Of a stretch of 64,000 nucleotides of DNA, positions 47,873 to 59,550 are shown one piece after another. The notes beneath the pieces are model-generated. The model was given only the letters and a program-made list of their open reading frames with translations, was not told where the DNA came from and did not search any database. Location of the stretch: assembly GCA_033439265.1 (NCBI GenBank), contig JAVTVX010000005.1, forward strand, positions 72,001-136,000. Reading direction: 5' to 3'. How positions within the stretch are numbered: position 1 is the stretch's first letter; each line of letters starts with the position of its first letter. The position numbers and the translations under genes were made by a program. The DNA comes from Dillenia suffruticosa. Lineage: Eukaryota; Streptophyta; Magnoliopsida; Dilleniales; Dilleniaceae.

Positions 47873-50005
47873 AACAACAACAACAATAATCTAAGTTTTA
47901 ATCCCAATATTTGGGGTCGGTCATTTGAGAAACAAATTTGAGAAACAAATTTGAAAAAGATAAAAAAATATCTATATATATAATAGATAAATAGAATAAA
48001 ATAAAAAGAATAAGAATAAGAAAAGTGAATAAATAAATAAATCAATAGATAAATATAAAAAATATATTGATTTAATTTGTGCAAATTCTTCTGCGTCATC
48101 CATTACTATCAAACACCATTTCCTCTTCTAAACTCTTAACTTTTGTGTCTTTACGAATAAGTTGCATCCAAGTTTTTCAGCGGTTTATCTCTCCGTTTTA
48201 TTATATATTTCATATTTAAGTTTTCGGTTCTCCTAACCAGTGCATTTTTAGGTTTTCTTTGCACATGACCAAACCACCTCAGATGATACTCTCGCATCTT
48301 ATCCACAATTGAATTAACTCCCACCTGTTTACGAATCTCTTTATTTCTAATTCTATCTCTTCTAGTCTTTTCATACATCTATCTAAATATCCTTATTTCT
48401 GTTACAGTCATCTTTTGTTCTTGTTGTTGTTTAATAGTCAAACATTTAATACCATACAATAGTGTATGTCTAACCGCGATTTTATAGAACTTTCTTTTCA
48501 AAAGCAAAGGCATCATGTGATCGCAAAAAACTTTGGATGCCCTTCTCCATTTCATCCAACCCGTTTGAATCTTATGGTTCATATCTCCATCTATATTGCC
48601 ATCATTTTGAATGATAGAACCTAAATATCTAAATCGTTCATTTTTTGGTTCATTTTGTGCATCTAATCTAATCATTTCTTCATCATTCTGATAACTGTTG
48701 CTAAACCTACATCTTATATATTCGATTTTCGATCGACTCAATTTAAACCCTTTAGATTCCGGTGTATTTCTCCATAACTCTAGTTTAGTATTAATATTTT
48801 CCCTAGTTTCATCAACTAATACTCTATTATCTGCGAAAAATATATATCATGGTATTTCATTTTGGATATTTTTTATGATTTTGTCTATCACGGTTGTAAA
48901 GAGGAGGGGACGTAATGCTGTACCTTGATAAAGTCCAATGTTAATAGGAAAACTATCACTCAAACCTCCGCGAGCTCTTACGCCGGTTACAACTCCCTCA
49001 TACATATTTCTAATAAGATTAATGTATCTCAAAGATATCCATTTTTTAATCAGCGCTCACTACAATAAGTCTGTAAAAACTCTATCATATGATTTTTCTA
49101 GATCAATGAATATCATATGTAGGTCTCTCTTTTGTGCTCTATATGTTTCCATCAAATATCTTAACAAGTGGATTGCTTCCGTTGTTTTTAATTTATTCCA
49201 AACATTGCTAAAAGCCTGAAAAAGCTCTGGAAAATTTAATTTGATGTCAAAATTTATGTGACATTGGTAGTTTAAGTGTATTGTCATAGGAGCAAATGAT
49301 GAGGAGGGATCCATTGACCGGGATGGATGCTACAACAAATCAAGTTAGTGCAATTGTTCTGTGCTTGCTCTCATTGGACTACTATTAAGAAAATGATGGT
49401 GATGGAATTATGATTTCTATTTAATTGATATTAAATGCATGAACAAGTTTTGTATCTTTAGTCTTCACAAAATAAGTAGAAACAAATTTTGAGGGAGAAG
49501 TAGATTTGGTACCAGGAGAGCTATCTAGTGAGAAGAAGTGAATTTGGTTGGATTTGTGTAAAGTGGATTACCCTGAGATATTTTGTGCATTCCTTTCCAA
49601 TCTTCCTCTGTTATAGTCCAAGTAAGAAAAGCTATTGTGTGAAATTCATTATCTCCTTCCTTGTCTTTTATTTGGTAATTAGATAGTCCATGGAAATCTG
49701 GTCAAACATTGTATAGAAGTGTTTTTGCATTTTTTTTTCAATAAGAAGTTTTTGACAATTGGGAGGGAATTTATTGATCTCCCTGAGAAAAGCAATTATA
49801 TTTTATGAATTAATGCTAAGCAGCTACTTGGTATATTTTTTCATAGGTGAATATTAGAAATAACATGGTCATCTTTTTTCACAAGGTGAGGGAGATAACT
49901 CGAGTTTTTGAGATACTTGATGGAGAATTGTCATATGTGGTTCAAATGGCTACCAATCTAACCAGTCTTCAACCACATTTGAAAGCTGTGCTCAAGAAGC
50001 TTTGA
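43723..50005 (+). CDS. Nitrobindin-like haem-binding protein (At1g79260/THAP4 C-terminal type)
   Basis: A small ten-stranded beta-barrel family that binds ferric haem and reacts with nitric oxide and peroxynitrite. Four exons, 43723-43851, 43917-44057, 44207-44275 and 49886-50005, all in phase 0 with GT-AG borders, give 152 aa. Signatures: [16 protein letters not shown] (11-26), [34 protein letters not shown] with His62, [21 protein letters not shown] and SYVVQMATN. The terminal LQPHLKAVL contains His144, matching the haem-ligand histidine of the Arabidopsis protein. ATG 43723 is the only in-frame ATG before the conserved core, although the frame stays open further upstream without an ATG. 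Intron 3 is 5.6 kb and hosts a LINE. The protein looks intact and of usual length. Confidence 0.92.
46107..46133 (+). repeat. (TG)n microsatellite
   Basis: About 13 uninterrupted GT units. Confidence 0.9.
47837..49185 (-). mobile_element. RTE-type LINE, 5'-truncated, in nitrobindin-like intron 3
   Basis: Reverse transcriptase blocks appear in order on the minus strand: [20 protein letters not shown] then [16 protein letters not shown] (49180-49070, motif A), [20 protein letters not shown] and a [20 protein letters not shown] tract (motif B). FFADN follows (the FADD catalytic site with Asp-to-Asn), then [44 protein letters not shown] and finally [10 protein letters not shown]. The 3' end is 'tatttggggtcggtca' in reverse, followed by a long TTG/TTA repeat tail (47837-47890). 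It is cut at the 5' end near the TTEAIHLL block, as is usual for LINEs, and carries frameshifts, for example between the blocks at 48379-48741 and 48151-48378. No clear target duplication was found. Confidence 0.88.
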
Positions 50006-53000
50006 TGCTTCTTGTCCATGTCCGTGTTCAACATGCTGCATGGAAGGTGAAGCTTCTCAAAGTTCTCTCAGCATTTTGTTATATTGTTATAATAATGCTG
50101 GATACCTGTTTATCATACTGGTATCTACCTTTGTTGGGTGAAACAGACATCAAAATATTAGATCCCAAAAGTGGATATATACAGCATAGTTTTACCATGA
50201 ATGCAGTGTGTTGTGTATTTGTTTAAGAAGCAAGATAATCTTAAAATACTCCTAAAACTACTAAAACTCTGGCAGCTGTTTTTTAACCTGGAAATTGGTG
50301 GGTTTTTTTTTTTTTTTTTTTTTTTCCCGTCCCTGTGGGCTTACATACTTTAAGATCTAGGTTTACCCAACTAGTGTAGTGGCTTCCACCCCAACCTCTC
50401 CTACCCTCAAAAAGACCCCCAGCCCTGCTTGTGTGAGATTTTCAAATGTATGTGAATCTGGTCCTATAGTAGAGCACTATGAGGTTGTGAATGGATGGAG
50501 GCATCTGTGAGATTCTTTGGATTTTGAAATCCATTTGTGTTGAAGTGCTTGGATTGGATGTGTTTTTAAGACCCAGTGGACTCACCTGAGAATTTAAATG
50601 GAAGTCTAGTATAATTATAAGAAATTACAAAATATATGTTATAATATGAGTATGTATATGTACATATGATAATTCATAATACTGTACTTTATTTTTGTAC
50701 TATTTATCATGTTTATATGTTAAATTTTATTTTTGCCTTTTTTAAAAACATTTTCATGTAATTTAAATTTATATATAATTTGTAATTTATATATGTATAT
50801 CTATTTATGTGTGTGTGTAAATACAAATTTTTTCGGCATATTATGCTGTTATGCAATATAAAAGTCTTGTATTGAGTTGTTGGGCGATGATTGCTCTATT
50901 AAGAAAGGGACCTTGGAGAACCTGCCCCTTTTTTTTAGCTTAGTGGAAAGCCTGCCTTTGTTATTAAAAGGGGAGTATTTTTTAATGTGTGCTCTATTAT
51001 TGGCTCCTATTCTAAGGGAGTAATTGCCATAAAGCCGCTTGTCATACTCGTGAAAAGCAAGGGACTATTCACTCTATGCAGCTCTTTGGTATTCAAATCC
51101 GCACGGAGAGAATTTATTCAATGCTATGAAACATAGTGGATCTGGTTCAATATTAATGGAAAGCCAGGGTTCTAACAAAAGAAAAAACAAAGTGTTGCAA
51201 TGATCCTTGTTGCTGAACCAAGATAACCTTTCCAACTGATAATGATAAAAGGTGAGGACTTCCAAGGCCTATAAATAAAACCTTCTTTTAGTCTTCTTTG
51301 GCAAAGAGACATTTAAATAACATTTTATATTACTAATATTACATTATTTTTCTATATTCATATATTCAATTTCTTGTTTATTTCATTTTGTATGTTTTTT
51401 TTGGGGGGGGGGAACAAAATCAAATTATGGGGATAATAATGATGTATTAATCTTAAACAGTGAAAAAAGTGCAATCCGCATTACTAGTAGGAATTTGAAC
51501 CAAGTATCTTAACCCCTAAAGTTCTTTCTTAATATCCAAGTCACAGACAATTTCTACGAAGTCTAAATTCATTATTAAGTTCAAAAGCATCTCTTTCGTG
51601 GCTTGAACGAATCTTGAACATGACTTCTTGAATACTGAAAAGTGATCTGAATCGTGAATTCAATCTAAGACTCGGAAGATGGAATCTGCAGCATCATCAC
51701 ATAAGAATGTATCCTCTTTGCTGTTTTGTGCATTGCTTGATAGAAGAGCACTATTCAACTTGTTGATTTGTCACTTGTCGAAACTCATAGGTGTGCATCT
51801 GCAAACCTAGCAAACTAAAGTTCATAAATTTCTCAGTTATTTATTTTGGTGGAGACCCTAAATTGTTCCTCAAAGATCAGAGTTGGTTATCCTCGAGAAT
51901 GTTTGAATAAGAAAGACGATGTAAAGAATCAATGTGCCACTGCGTTAGGAAAATGATAACACGAAGCAAGAGAAGCGAAGAACAAAGAACTACAGATGGA
52001 TTGGTTTAGAAGCCTATGTCCAGGAGCGTACGGGGAGTGAAATTCACCATTGATACACAACCCACACACACACACACTATAAAATTGAATTCTGTTGAGC
52101 ACAAATTGTGGGAAACCCCTAAAACCGCAACTTGCAAAAGTTGTCTTGGGTATAAACATAAATATTGGCCAATATGCGGCATATTGGCCATTTCATTTAC
52201 TACAATCATTATGATTCAATACATAATTATAATGGCCATTGTGATATTGATAATATAATGGTTTTGTTACCCCACGATTGGGTTGCTATCACAAGGACCG
52301 GCCACTACTTAACTGTGATTTCCATTAGGTTATCTTTGCTTACAGCTGGGCCACCACGAGGGCTCCAACTGTGATCAAGAATTAAATCCGTAGGTACTGG
52401 TTGAGAAGATTTTTTAGGCCTTCAGTTGGCCTCTTCAACCATCTATGACTTCCATCTTGTCTTACAATATGGGTTTTAAGGGACGTATAAAGATACAAAT
52501 TCAACACAATATAGTGCAAATTTGCAGGTTAGTGTTGCAAGTTGAGTTTGGTTGAGTTGGGCACATCATCAGAGCTCAACTTAGAAAAGTCGAATTTGTG
52601 TTGAGCTTGAGTTCCATAGATCCTTGTCCGATTTTCACATTGTGGGTGACTAAATTTTTTAGTTAAGCATCCCTATTTGGTCTTGTCAAGTATAATTCAA
52701 TTCTTTCACCTCTAAAAAGAATAGTTTACTGGTGCTGTATCGTTAAATTATCAAATATTTTGTGAATTGCTTGAGCTTGGCCAACTTGACTTGAGCTTTT
52801 CATAAGTTGAGAATTATTTCTGATATGATGCTAAGTCGGATTCTTCGCAGCTTTGACTTCTAAGCCAAGCTTTTGTCCTTGGGTGGGTTTGTGGTTCAAT
52901 TTGAACATGATCCTGACTTGCTAGATGTTCTCTTGGAACAGAAGACGGTTCTGTATATTAGCTTGCATTAGGGCTAATAGTGCTCTGCTTGATTAGCAAC

Positions 53001-54499
53001 TTAACATTTTTTTTTCCTTTTTTTTGTGTGTGTTAGTGGGGTGCGGGGGTGCCTTGATCCATTTTCTGGATTAGACCGCGGGGATATGAAAAGCGCTCAT
53101 TGCATATCTTGATTGTTGTAGCAAACAGCTTCCCTTTGTATAAACTTAGTTAAATGTGAACGAGTAATAGATCAAGTTGTAGCACATGAAAGCATAGGAT
53201 AATAATAAAAAAAGGAGGGGCAGCATTTTCATTGTTTGAGGTTGTCCGTTCAAATATAATAGCTGGTTACCATTTTGGTTTAAGTCAAGTCAAGAATGAG
53301 AGGATGAGAAGTGAGATTTTTATAGAATTTGCACATGGGGAGCTGATGACTTTGGTTTCTGTAAATAGAGTAGGTAAGCAGGTTACGAAAGCGCCTTGAT
53401 TTTGTGGAATATCATCTTTCTTTGTTTGGCTTAGCTTATGAACATGATCTGTTCAGATTTTAACCAGCTGAGCCTGTCCTATGGGGCTTCAAAGTTGGTT
53501 TGAGTCCTATTAAGTTAATATGGGGCTTCACCCTCACACGAACTCCAGTTTTTTGTTTAATATCATTGAGATGACATGTTTGAAATTAAAGGGTTTCTAG
53601 GGGGAAAAAAAAAAGATGGGTGTGAGTATTAAGGGGGATAATATGTGCATCGTTAGCATCTTTTAGGAGTATTCTGTAGTTGGTTGACAATAAGACATAT
53701 TTACAAAGGTCATGGGCGGCCTCCTTGTCCCCGCCCGCGCACATTATTGCCTCGTGGATGCTTCATAGATGCGCATCGCACTACCCACGTCATGGCTTCT
53801 TCCTCACTCCATGCGTTTAGATTTTTCCTGGATTAGACTGGGTGGTCTCTATCACTTTATAATTAACTAAATCCATTTTTTTTACTAAAAAAAATATTTT
53901 TTATTAAATTATTTGGGGGTCCGATGACATCAATTCAAGAGACAATCTAACTTTATTTTCTCTTCTTTATTGGGTAATTAAATGTCTGTACGCCAACGAA
54001 ACTCATTTGAAAATCTGCAACGCTGTAATCTGGTTGCGTACAAAATTTAGCTAATACTGGATTGGACCCATCTGAAATCTGCAATCATTTTCAATTTTGG
54101 AATCGGCCTGCCGTAAACATCCCGAGTTTTGAGTCTCCAATTATACGATTTTCTTTCGGTTAAATTTGATTTTTACAAGATTGACCTAGTTCAATGTGGA
54201 TTGAACTCAAGTATACAATGGGGTATGGCTTTGTCTATCCGAAAGTTTAAACACCCCAATCTTAGTATTGGTAAAATTTCATTACAGGTTTTGTTTATTA
54301 TACCAAGTTAAAAATCTTTAACATGCATTTTAAAAATTAAAATCCCTAAGTGGAAATTCAGATTGCAAGATCAATCCTCTTGAGCTTGAGACACAAAATG
54401 TGTCAAATGTATACAAAATACAATTTGAGAAAAATTACATGAAGAGCAAATCCCTCTCTTTGCTCATTTCGAGGTGCATGTGGAATCCCTCTCTTTTGC
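50006..54499. other. Gene-free intergenic DNA, 4.5 kb
   Basis: The first few hundred bases should be the nitrobindin-like 3' UTR. I saw a 22-base T-run (50307-50328), a G-run (51401-51411), a CA-rich run (52062-52076) and a GC-rich patch at 53710-53800. No reading frame here resembles a protein, and I could not match any transposon ends. Confidence 0.5.
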
Positions 54500-56382
54500 T
54501 CAATTCAGGGTGCATGTAGAAGGATAAAAGCCCAAGTTGCTTTGAACAAGATCAAATTCCCACAAATGGTTCTGTTGCATTATATTCCCAATTACAGATA
54601 CTCCGGGCCAAGCCGTGGACATAAATCCTAGGCATTTCACTCCATCCGCTACATCGATTACGTAACTCTTCACCGGAGGCTCCAATTTTGCCCCATCTGT
54701 GAAATGAAATCCCAATTTTGGCACCACAGACTCTTCAAATCCGGTAGAATTGAAGCAATACTCTAGAGGTCCAATATCAATCTCCAATTTCTTGAACTTG
54801 ACCAGTGACTCCTTCAATGCACTCATGACCGGAACGTAAGCTGGCACGGCGAGGAACGTGAGGCTCGAGCCTGAGTCTAGAATGGTCCCTCCAACCCCAT
54901 TCACATCCCAAACTGCAGCCGGGATTTCCAACATTTTGGCGCCAACAGAGATACCCTTCATGTTCACGGCATAGAATGGAGTCAGCACACCCAATACAAG
55001 CTTAGTGAACTGCATGCCATTTGGCTTGTTTTTTGGGTTGTTGCTGCCGAAAGTAAGATAATTTGATACGTTTTTGTGGCTTAGGTGATCAACTAGGCAA
55101 TAAGTGAAGACGCCACCGAAGGTTTTGGCAGCTTTGAGTGAGAAAGAGTACTTGCTAAAACCTAAGCCGACCACGCCATCTGCTCTCTGGAAGCTCTGAC
55201 CACGAAAAGACTCACTGCACCCAATCAATACATCGTGCAGTCTTGTCTTTCGACCATTTGTCAGGTCTACAGTTATCGTCTCGTTGGCAAAAATGCCTAG
55301 TGCATCTGACCCATCAGAGTACCTGATCATGATCATTAAAATTTAAGGATAAGTTAAGACTCATAAATGCTCCCCCTTTCTTTTTTAGTTGTCTGTGTCG
55401 TTTAAGGATAAGACTCATGAATGCACCCTTTTCTCTTTAGGTGTCTATGTCTTGTTATCCGACAAAGAAATAGATTTGGAGTTATGTATGTATGTCTTGT
55501 GTTTGAATCGGGGAATTATTATTGCAGCCCCAGAGAGAGTTGTGAGTTGACCATGAACTGTATGTTTCCCATCCCAGTTTGAGTGGTAGGTAAAACAATG
55601 CAGATCATGTGAACTCTCCTGCCAACTAGGGTGACACATTTAATTCATCATTATTAACCTGCTTGGCTATCTCTATCTACTAGCCAGAACAGAACTACTT
55701 CACAATCAATAGCCAAGCCCATAAGTCCTTTTTTTTTCCCTTTTCTTTTTTGGGGTGCAGAGCAATATATTAAGTACCTGAAATCATAAGCACATGGAGT
55801 CAATGGAGTAGGGCATTGGGCAAGTGAAAAGAGGTTGATGAGCTCAACCTTACACATCTCCGATAAGCAAGGAACAGTCTTGAATGACGAGGATCTTTCT
55901 GCATGAAAAACTCTCCTATGATGAAATCTCCGCCTCACTGGATCAGAACGCCGATATTTGCAATTCATCCAAGTCAAATCACTCCCAGTATCTGCAATCA
56001 GCATGAACTTCTGGGATGGTGTTCCTACTTCAAATTCCACAAAATACTGTCCTGCCCCATAATCTGCACCAGAGTGAATTTCCATTTCAGCTGAAACTGA
56101 ACTACCACTAGCATTGCTTGGAGTTGGAGTCTCGTGCACCCAAGCCTTTCTTCCTAGGCTTACTTTGTGCAAAATCACTTTCTGACGGATGCCATCGCTT
56201 TGGAGAAGATCTTTGAATCTCTCTTGTTGGTTGATTTTAGTTTTAGGCCATGTGTTTTGGTCAAGTTTTGGAGAATGTCTGTGGAGTAATTCGAAATGCA
56301 TTTGAAATGAAGCCGAAGAGAAGGCATGGCTAGTGAAGAAGAAGAACAAGAAAAGGGTAATGGGTGTTGATTTTAGCATCAT
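54500..56382 (-). CDS. NANA: A1-family (nepenthesin-type) aspartic protease, NANA-like
   Basis: A pepsin-fold endopeptidase. Arabidopsis NANA (At3g12700) is reported in the chloroplast and affects carbohydrate metabolism. Two exons, 55778-56382 and 54500-55322, join inside Arg202 (AG|G) to give 475 aa. Residues 1-25 are a strongly hydrophobic leader (TLFLFFFFTSHAFSSA). A pro-region with FELLHRHSPKL follows, as in nepenthesin-like precursors. Catalytic sites are DTGSDLTW (131-138) and LDSGSSLTF (350-358), with the second Asp at 351. Conserved Cys-rich inserts of the nepenthesin type lie between 141 and 236 (CKYRR, PCLSEMCKVE, CPTPLTPCAYDF, IGC). The end is IGNIMQQNHLWEFDL and GFYPSTC. Both catalytic aspartates are present and the length is normal, so it should be active. 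Two adjacent in-frame ATGs start the gene; the first is used here. Confidence 0.93.
55323..55777 (-). other. Intron of the NANA-like protease gene (455 bp)
   Basis: GT (gtacttaa) and AG (catgatcag) borders. The 'cttaaggataagactcatgaatgc' phrase occurs twice (about 55344-55370 and 55400-55425), a local tandem duplication of roughly 55 bp. Confidence 0.85.
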
Positions 56383-57408
56383 AGCGTATGGGCTAGTGGA
56401 TGGACAGAGAGAAATTTGTAGAGGGAGAAAAATAAAGGGTGGCTAGTTAGGATAACATGCTTTTGCATTGAACAACCTCATCTTTTTGTTGTGTTTGTTT
56501 CCTAAAAGTTTTTCCGGTGGGGATGTGTGAATGTGTTGTGGATGGGGTCCTTTTTTGCTTGGAGTGTCACCAGAGATATTATTGAGGAGGGAAGAAACCT
56601 TTAATTTGGTTCAAGTCTATTTATGGTTTTATCATGAAAGGGGTTGACCTTCTTTCACTCGCTCCACCCCAACCTGCACAAAGATTGCTCATAACTTTTT
56701 CCACCAGTTAATCTCCCTTCAAACAAATTTGTCATAATTTTTTAAATTATAGAATGGGAAAAGAATATTTGAACGCCCAATTTAAGATGTTGAAATTTCA
56801 GAAAGATGAAATTTAGGTTCTAGTGAGATTTATGTAATATTTTTAATACAAAAAATGATTTATACAATTTTTTTGTGTTAGAGATATTTAATTTCTTTAC
56901 TAATCATGTCTTATTTTTATTTTTTTCATTAAAAATTATTATAAACAAAATAATATAAAAAATTAAATTAAGTGAAAATTTTGACTCAACAACTTTTGTC
57001 TCTGATACTTATGAAATTTTTTTGATTAGTTTTTTTTTTTTTGTTTTGTATTTATAATTATATTTTGATTAATTTGATTTAAATATTAAGAGATTTATTT
57101 TAAAAGTAATTTTTTAAAAATAATTTTTTATATTTTTAATTTTTGAACATAAAACTTAATTAAATAAAGAAGTTAAAGTAATAAACAAATATGGACCGAT
57201 ATGTTTTTATGATTGCTGACATAAAATATGGTACCATCCAACAAAATGAAGGGAATAGAATTGAGGTTAAATTAGTAGTAGTTATTATAGCTGTCATTGT
57301 CAGGGCATTGGATGCACTGGTTTGTTGTCAGAATATTTGTCTTGACCATTCCTCCTCCTCCTCCGCTTCCACTTTCCCATTACCAATAATTATACCTTTT
57401 AAGCTAGC

Positions 57409-57413
<5 letters not shown>

Positions 57414-57451
<38 letters not shown>
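57414..57451 (+). repeat. (CT)19 microsatellite
   Basis: Thirty-eight bases of pure CT. Confidence 0.95.
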
Positions 57452-57455
<4 letters not shown>

Positions 57456-59331
57456 CCATGATCCATATTACATTGTTGCAATTAGAAGTAACCAATACAA
57501 ACAACGCTTTGTTTGGATTCAACGAAATGGCCATCCAATTAAAATTAGTTACCAAAAAATTTAAAAACGTTTAGCCTCAACACACCTTAACAAATTTGAT
57601 TCAACTCAAATTATAAGTATGAGTATGCTTTTCCGTTTCTCTTCCTACAATTATTTTCACAATAATTCCATACGTCTTATTGCTTTTTTCATTTAATAGT
57701 ATAAAGAGAATTATCATTTTATAGAACATTTTTTCACCATTAATAAAGTATTAAATTCAAGATAAATTATAAATATGCATTCGGATTTTTTTTTTTTTTT
57801 TTTTTGTTTACTAGAATTTCTAAAATTTCAAATATGTTATCCCTCTCTTAACCAAATGATATAAACAAATTTACCTTTCACTTATATTGAGTTGAGGGTT
57901 TGAGCCCTACAACTCATTTCTTGTCTGGTAAAAGTTATTGCCCTCCCATTAAAGTTAAAATAAAATAAAATTACTATTTGCACTTTTGGCTTAGTGGTAT
58001 TGTTTTGTGGTCTTGAAGTGAAGGGGGGTATAGCTGATCTAATTGCAGGCCATTTAATTTTTCATCTCCTTGTTGATTTCGTAGCCATGATTTTGGTGCT
58101 TTATGGGGAAAAAAAAAATTAAAACTGGGTTTTGTTGGTGGACAGATCAAAAGAGCAACTAGAGATAGACTCATATATGGGGTTGAGGATCTGCCTGCAA
58201 CTAGGGTTTACTTGAATGCAGCACCATAGAATGTCCACTGCGGAGATGATTGTTCCCTCCGTGGACGAACTGAACCAGAATCCGCTGATGATTCTCTGTC
58301 CAACCGGTAATATTGGAGAATAAGGTTTTAACAGAACAGTTTAATGATATAAATATCTCTCTCCAACTTAATAATTTTAAATTTAAATTCTTGTATAATA
58401 ACAAAAAAAAATATGGGTGAACAAGGGAGACAAGGAGAAGGAAAAGAAAGAAAAAAAAAAAAAAAGGAGGAAAGCAGCCTACCTGCCACATGTATTCTTT
58501 TTATTTTATTTATTATTTATATTTGGTGCTTTGAATCTTGAATTTTCCTTTCCCCTTTTGTCCTTCGTTTAGCATTCCACTTAACACTTCTGAATGTGCT
58601 GTCCTTGAATTTTGATCTTCTTTGAGTAAGTTGGGCTTTTTCAAGTATGATTTTTGAGGTTCAATGATATGGGCTTGAAGAATCCAATAAATTTTCACGC
58701 TTACAATCTCAGATGGATAAAGACATCCTCGAGACATTCAAACAAGTGACAATTAACCTACCCGTTCTAGAGGCAATCAAGCAAACACCAGACTATGCTA
58801 AATGTCTTAAAGATTTGTGTAACTTCTAAAAGAGAGTTAGAACAAAAAACCTTAAGAAGGCTCAATCTTTATTTTAAAAAAAAAAAAAAAAAATGAAACA
58901 AACTTGCCACCTAAATTTAAAGATTATGGTGTGCCTTCCATTTATTGTTATATTGGAGATAAGATGTTTAATTACGGTTAAATTTAGACTCCTGTATTGA
59001 TTTGCTCCCAAATTCTGCATCTGAACCATTAGATTTTGGAAAATTTAGTCGACTAATATATCTTTGCAATTAGCTGAAAATTTGATAAGTTCAACTTATA
59101 TTCATATTTTAAATTAAATTTTTAGGAGTTATTATGTATTTTTAGGTTAAATTTATAGAATTTCTTACTCGGTCAGTAGTGCAATTATCCTCTCGAGTTT
59201 AAAGTTATGTGAAATTAAAGGCCATGATCCATCGAAGTCCAAGTTCAAGATGAAAGCTCATTGTCGACTCAACCTCGATCGAACCAAGTCCTAAAACCCA
59301 AGTGCTCAAGCCCATTTTCAAGTTCAAACCT

Positions 59332-59357
59332 TACGATACGATACGATACGATACGAT
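59332..59357 (+). repeat. (ACGAT)5 tandem repeat
   Basis: Five consecutive acgat units, an unusual pentanucleotide for this AT-rich setting. Confidence 0.9.
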
Positions 59358-59550
59358 CAACTAATCGAATCTGAGAGCCCTCCCGCTGAGGTTGAGCCTC
59401 TTCTGCAGCTGGACGCCAAGGGAATCTCTTGGTGCAGAAGAAAAAAGAAAGCTTTTGTCTCCCTGTCAAGCCCGCCAAGGGTTAACTGATATTTTCTTGT
59501 TCTGCTGCCAGCGTCTGCTGGTATTTTTTTCTTTGTTTTAGTTTCCTTTT

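Larger units (their letters stand above)
44276..49885 (+). other. Intron 3 of the nitrobindin-like gene (5.6 kb)
   Basis: It contains the RTE LINE at 47837-49185, a (TG)n run at 46107-46133 and AT-rich non-coding sequence. No other gene was recognised. The pair of similar phrases 'atcctaacaaagatttcatttctc' at 46893 and 46931 is a short local duplication. Confidence 0.6.
56383..59550. other. Intergenic DNA upstream of the protease gene
   Basis: The first part is the protease promoter side. It holds a (CT)n run at 57414-57451, T-runs (57025-57040, 57787-57805), an A-run at 58877-58892 and a five-base tandem repeat at 59332-59357. No gene or RNA was recognised. Confidence 0.5.

Noticed and set aside
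47837-47890. CAA repeat considered as a coding poly-Gln tract or a CRISPR-like array
   Set aside because: It is the TTG tail of an RTE LINE read from the other strand; there are no spacers and no coding frame.
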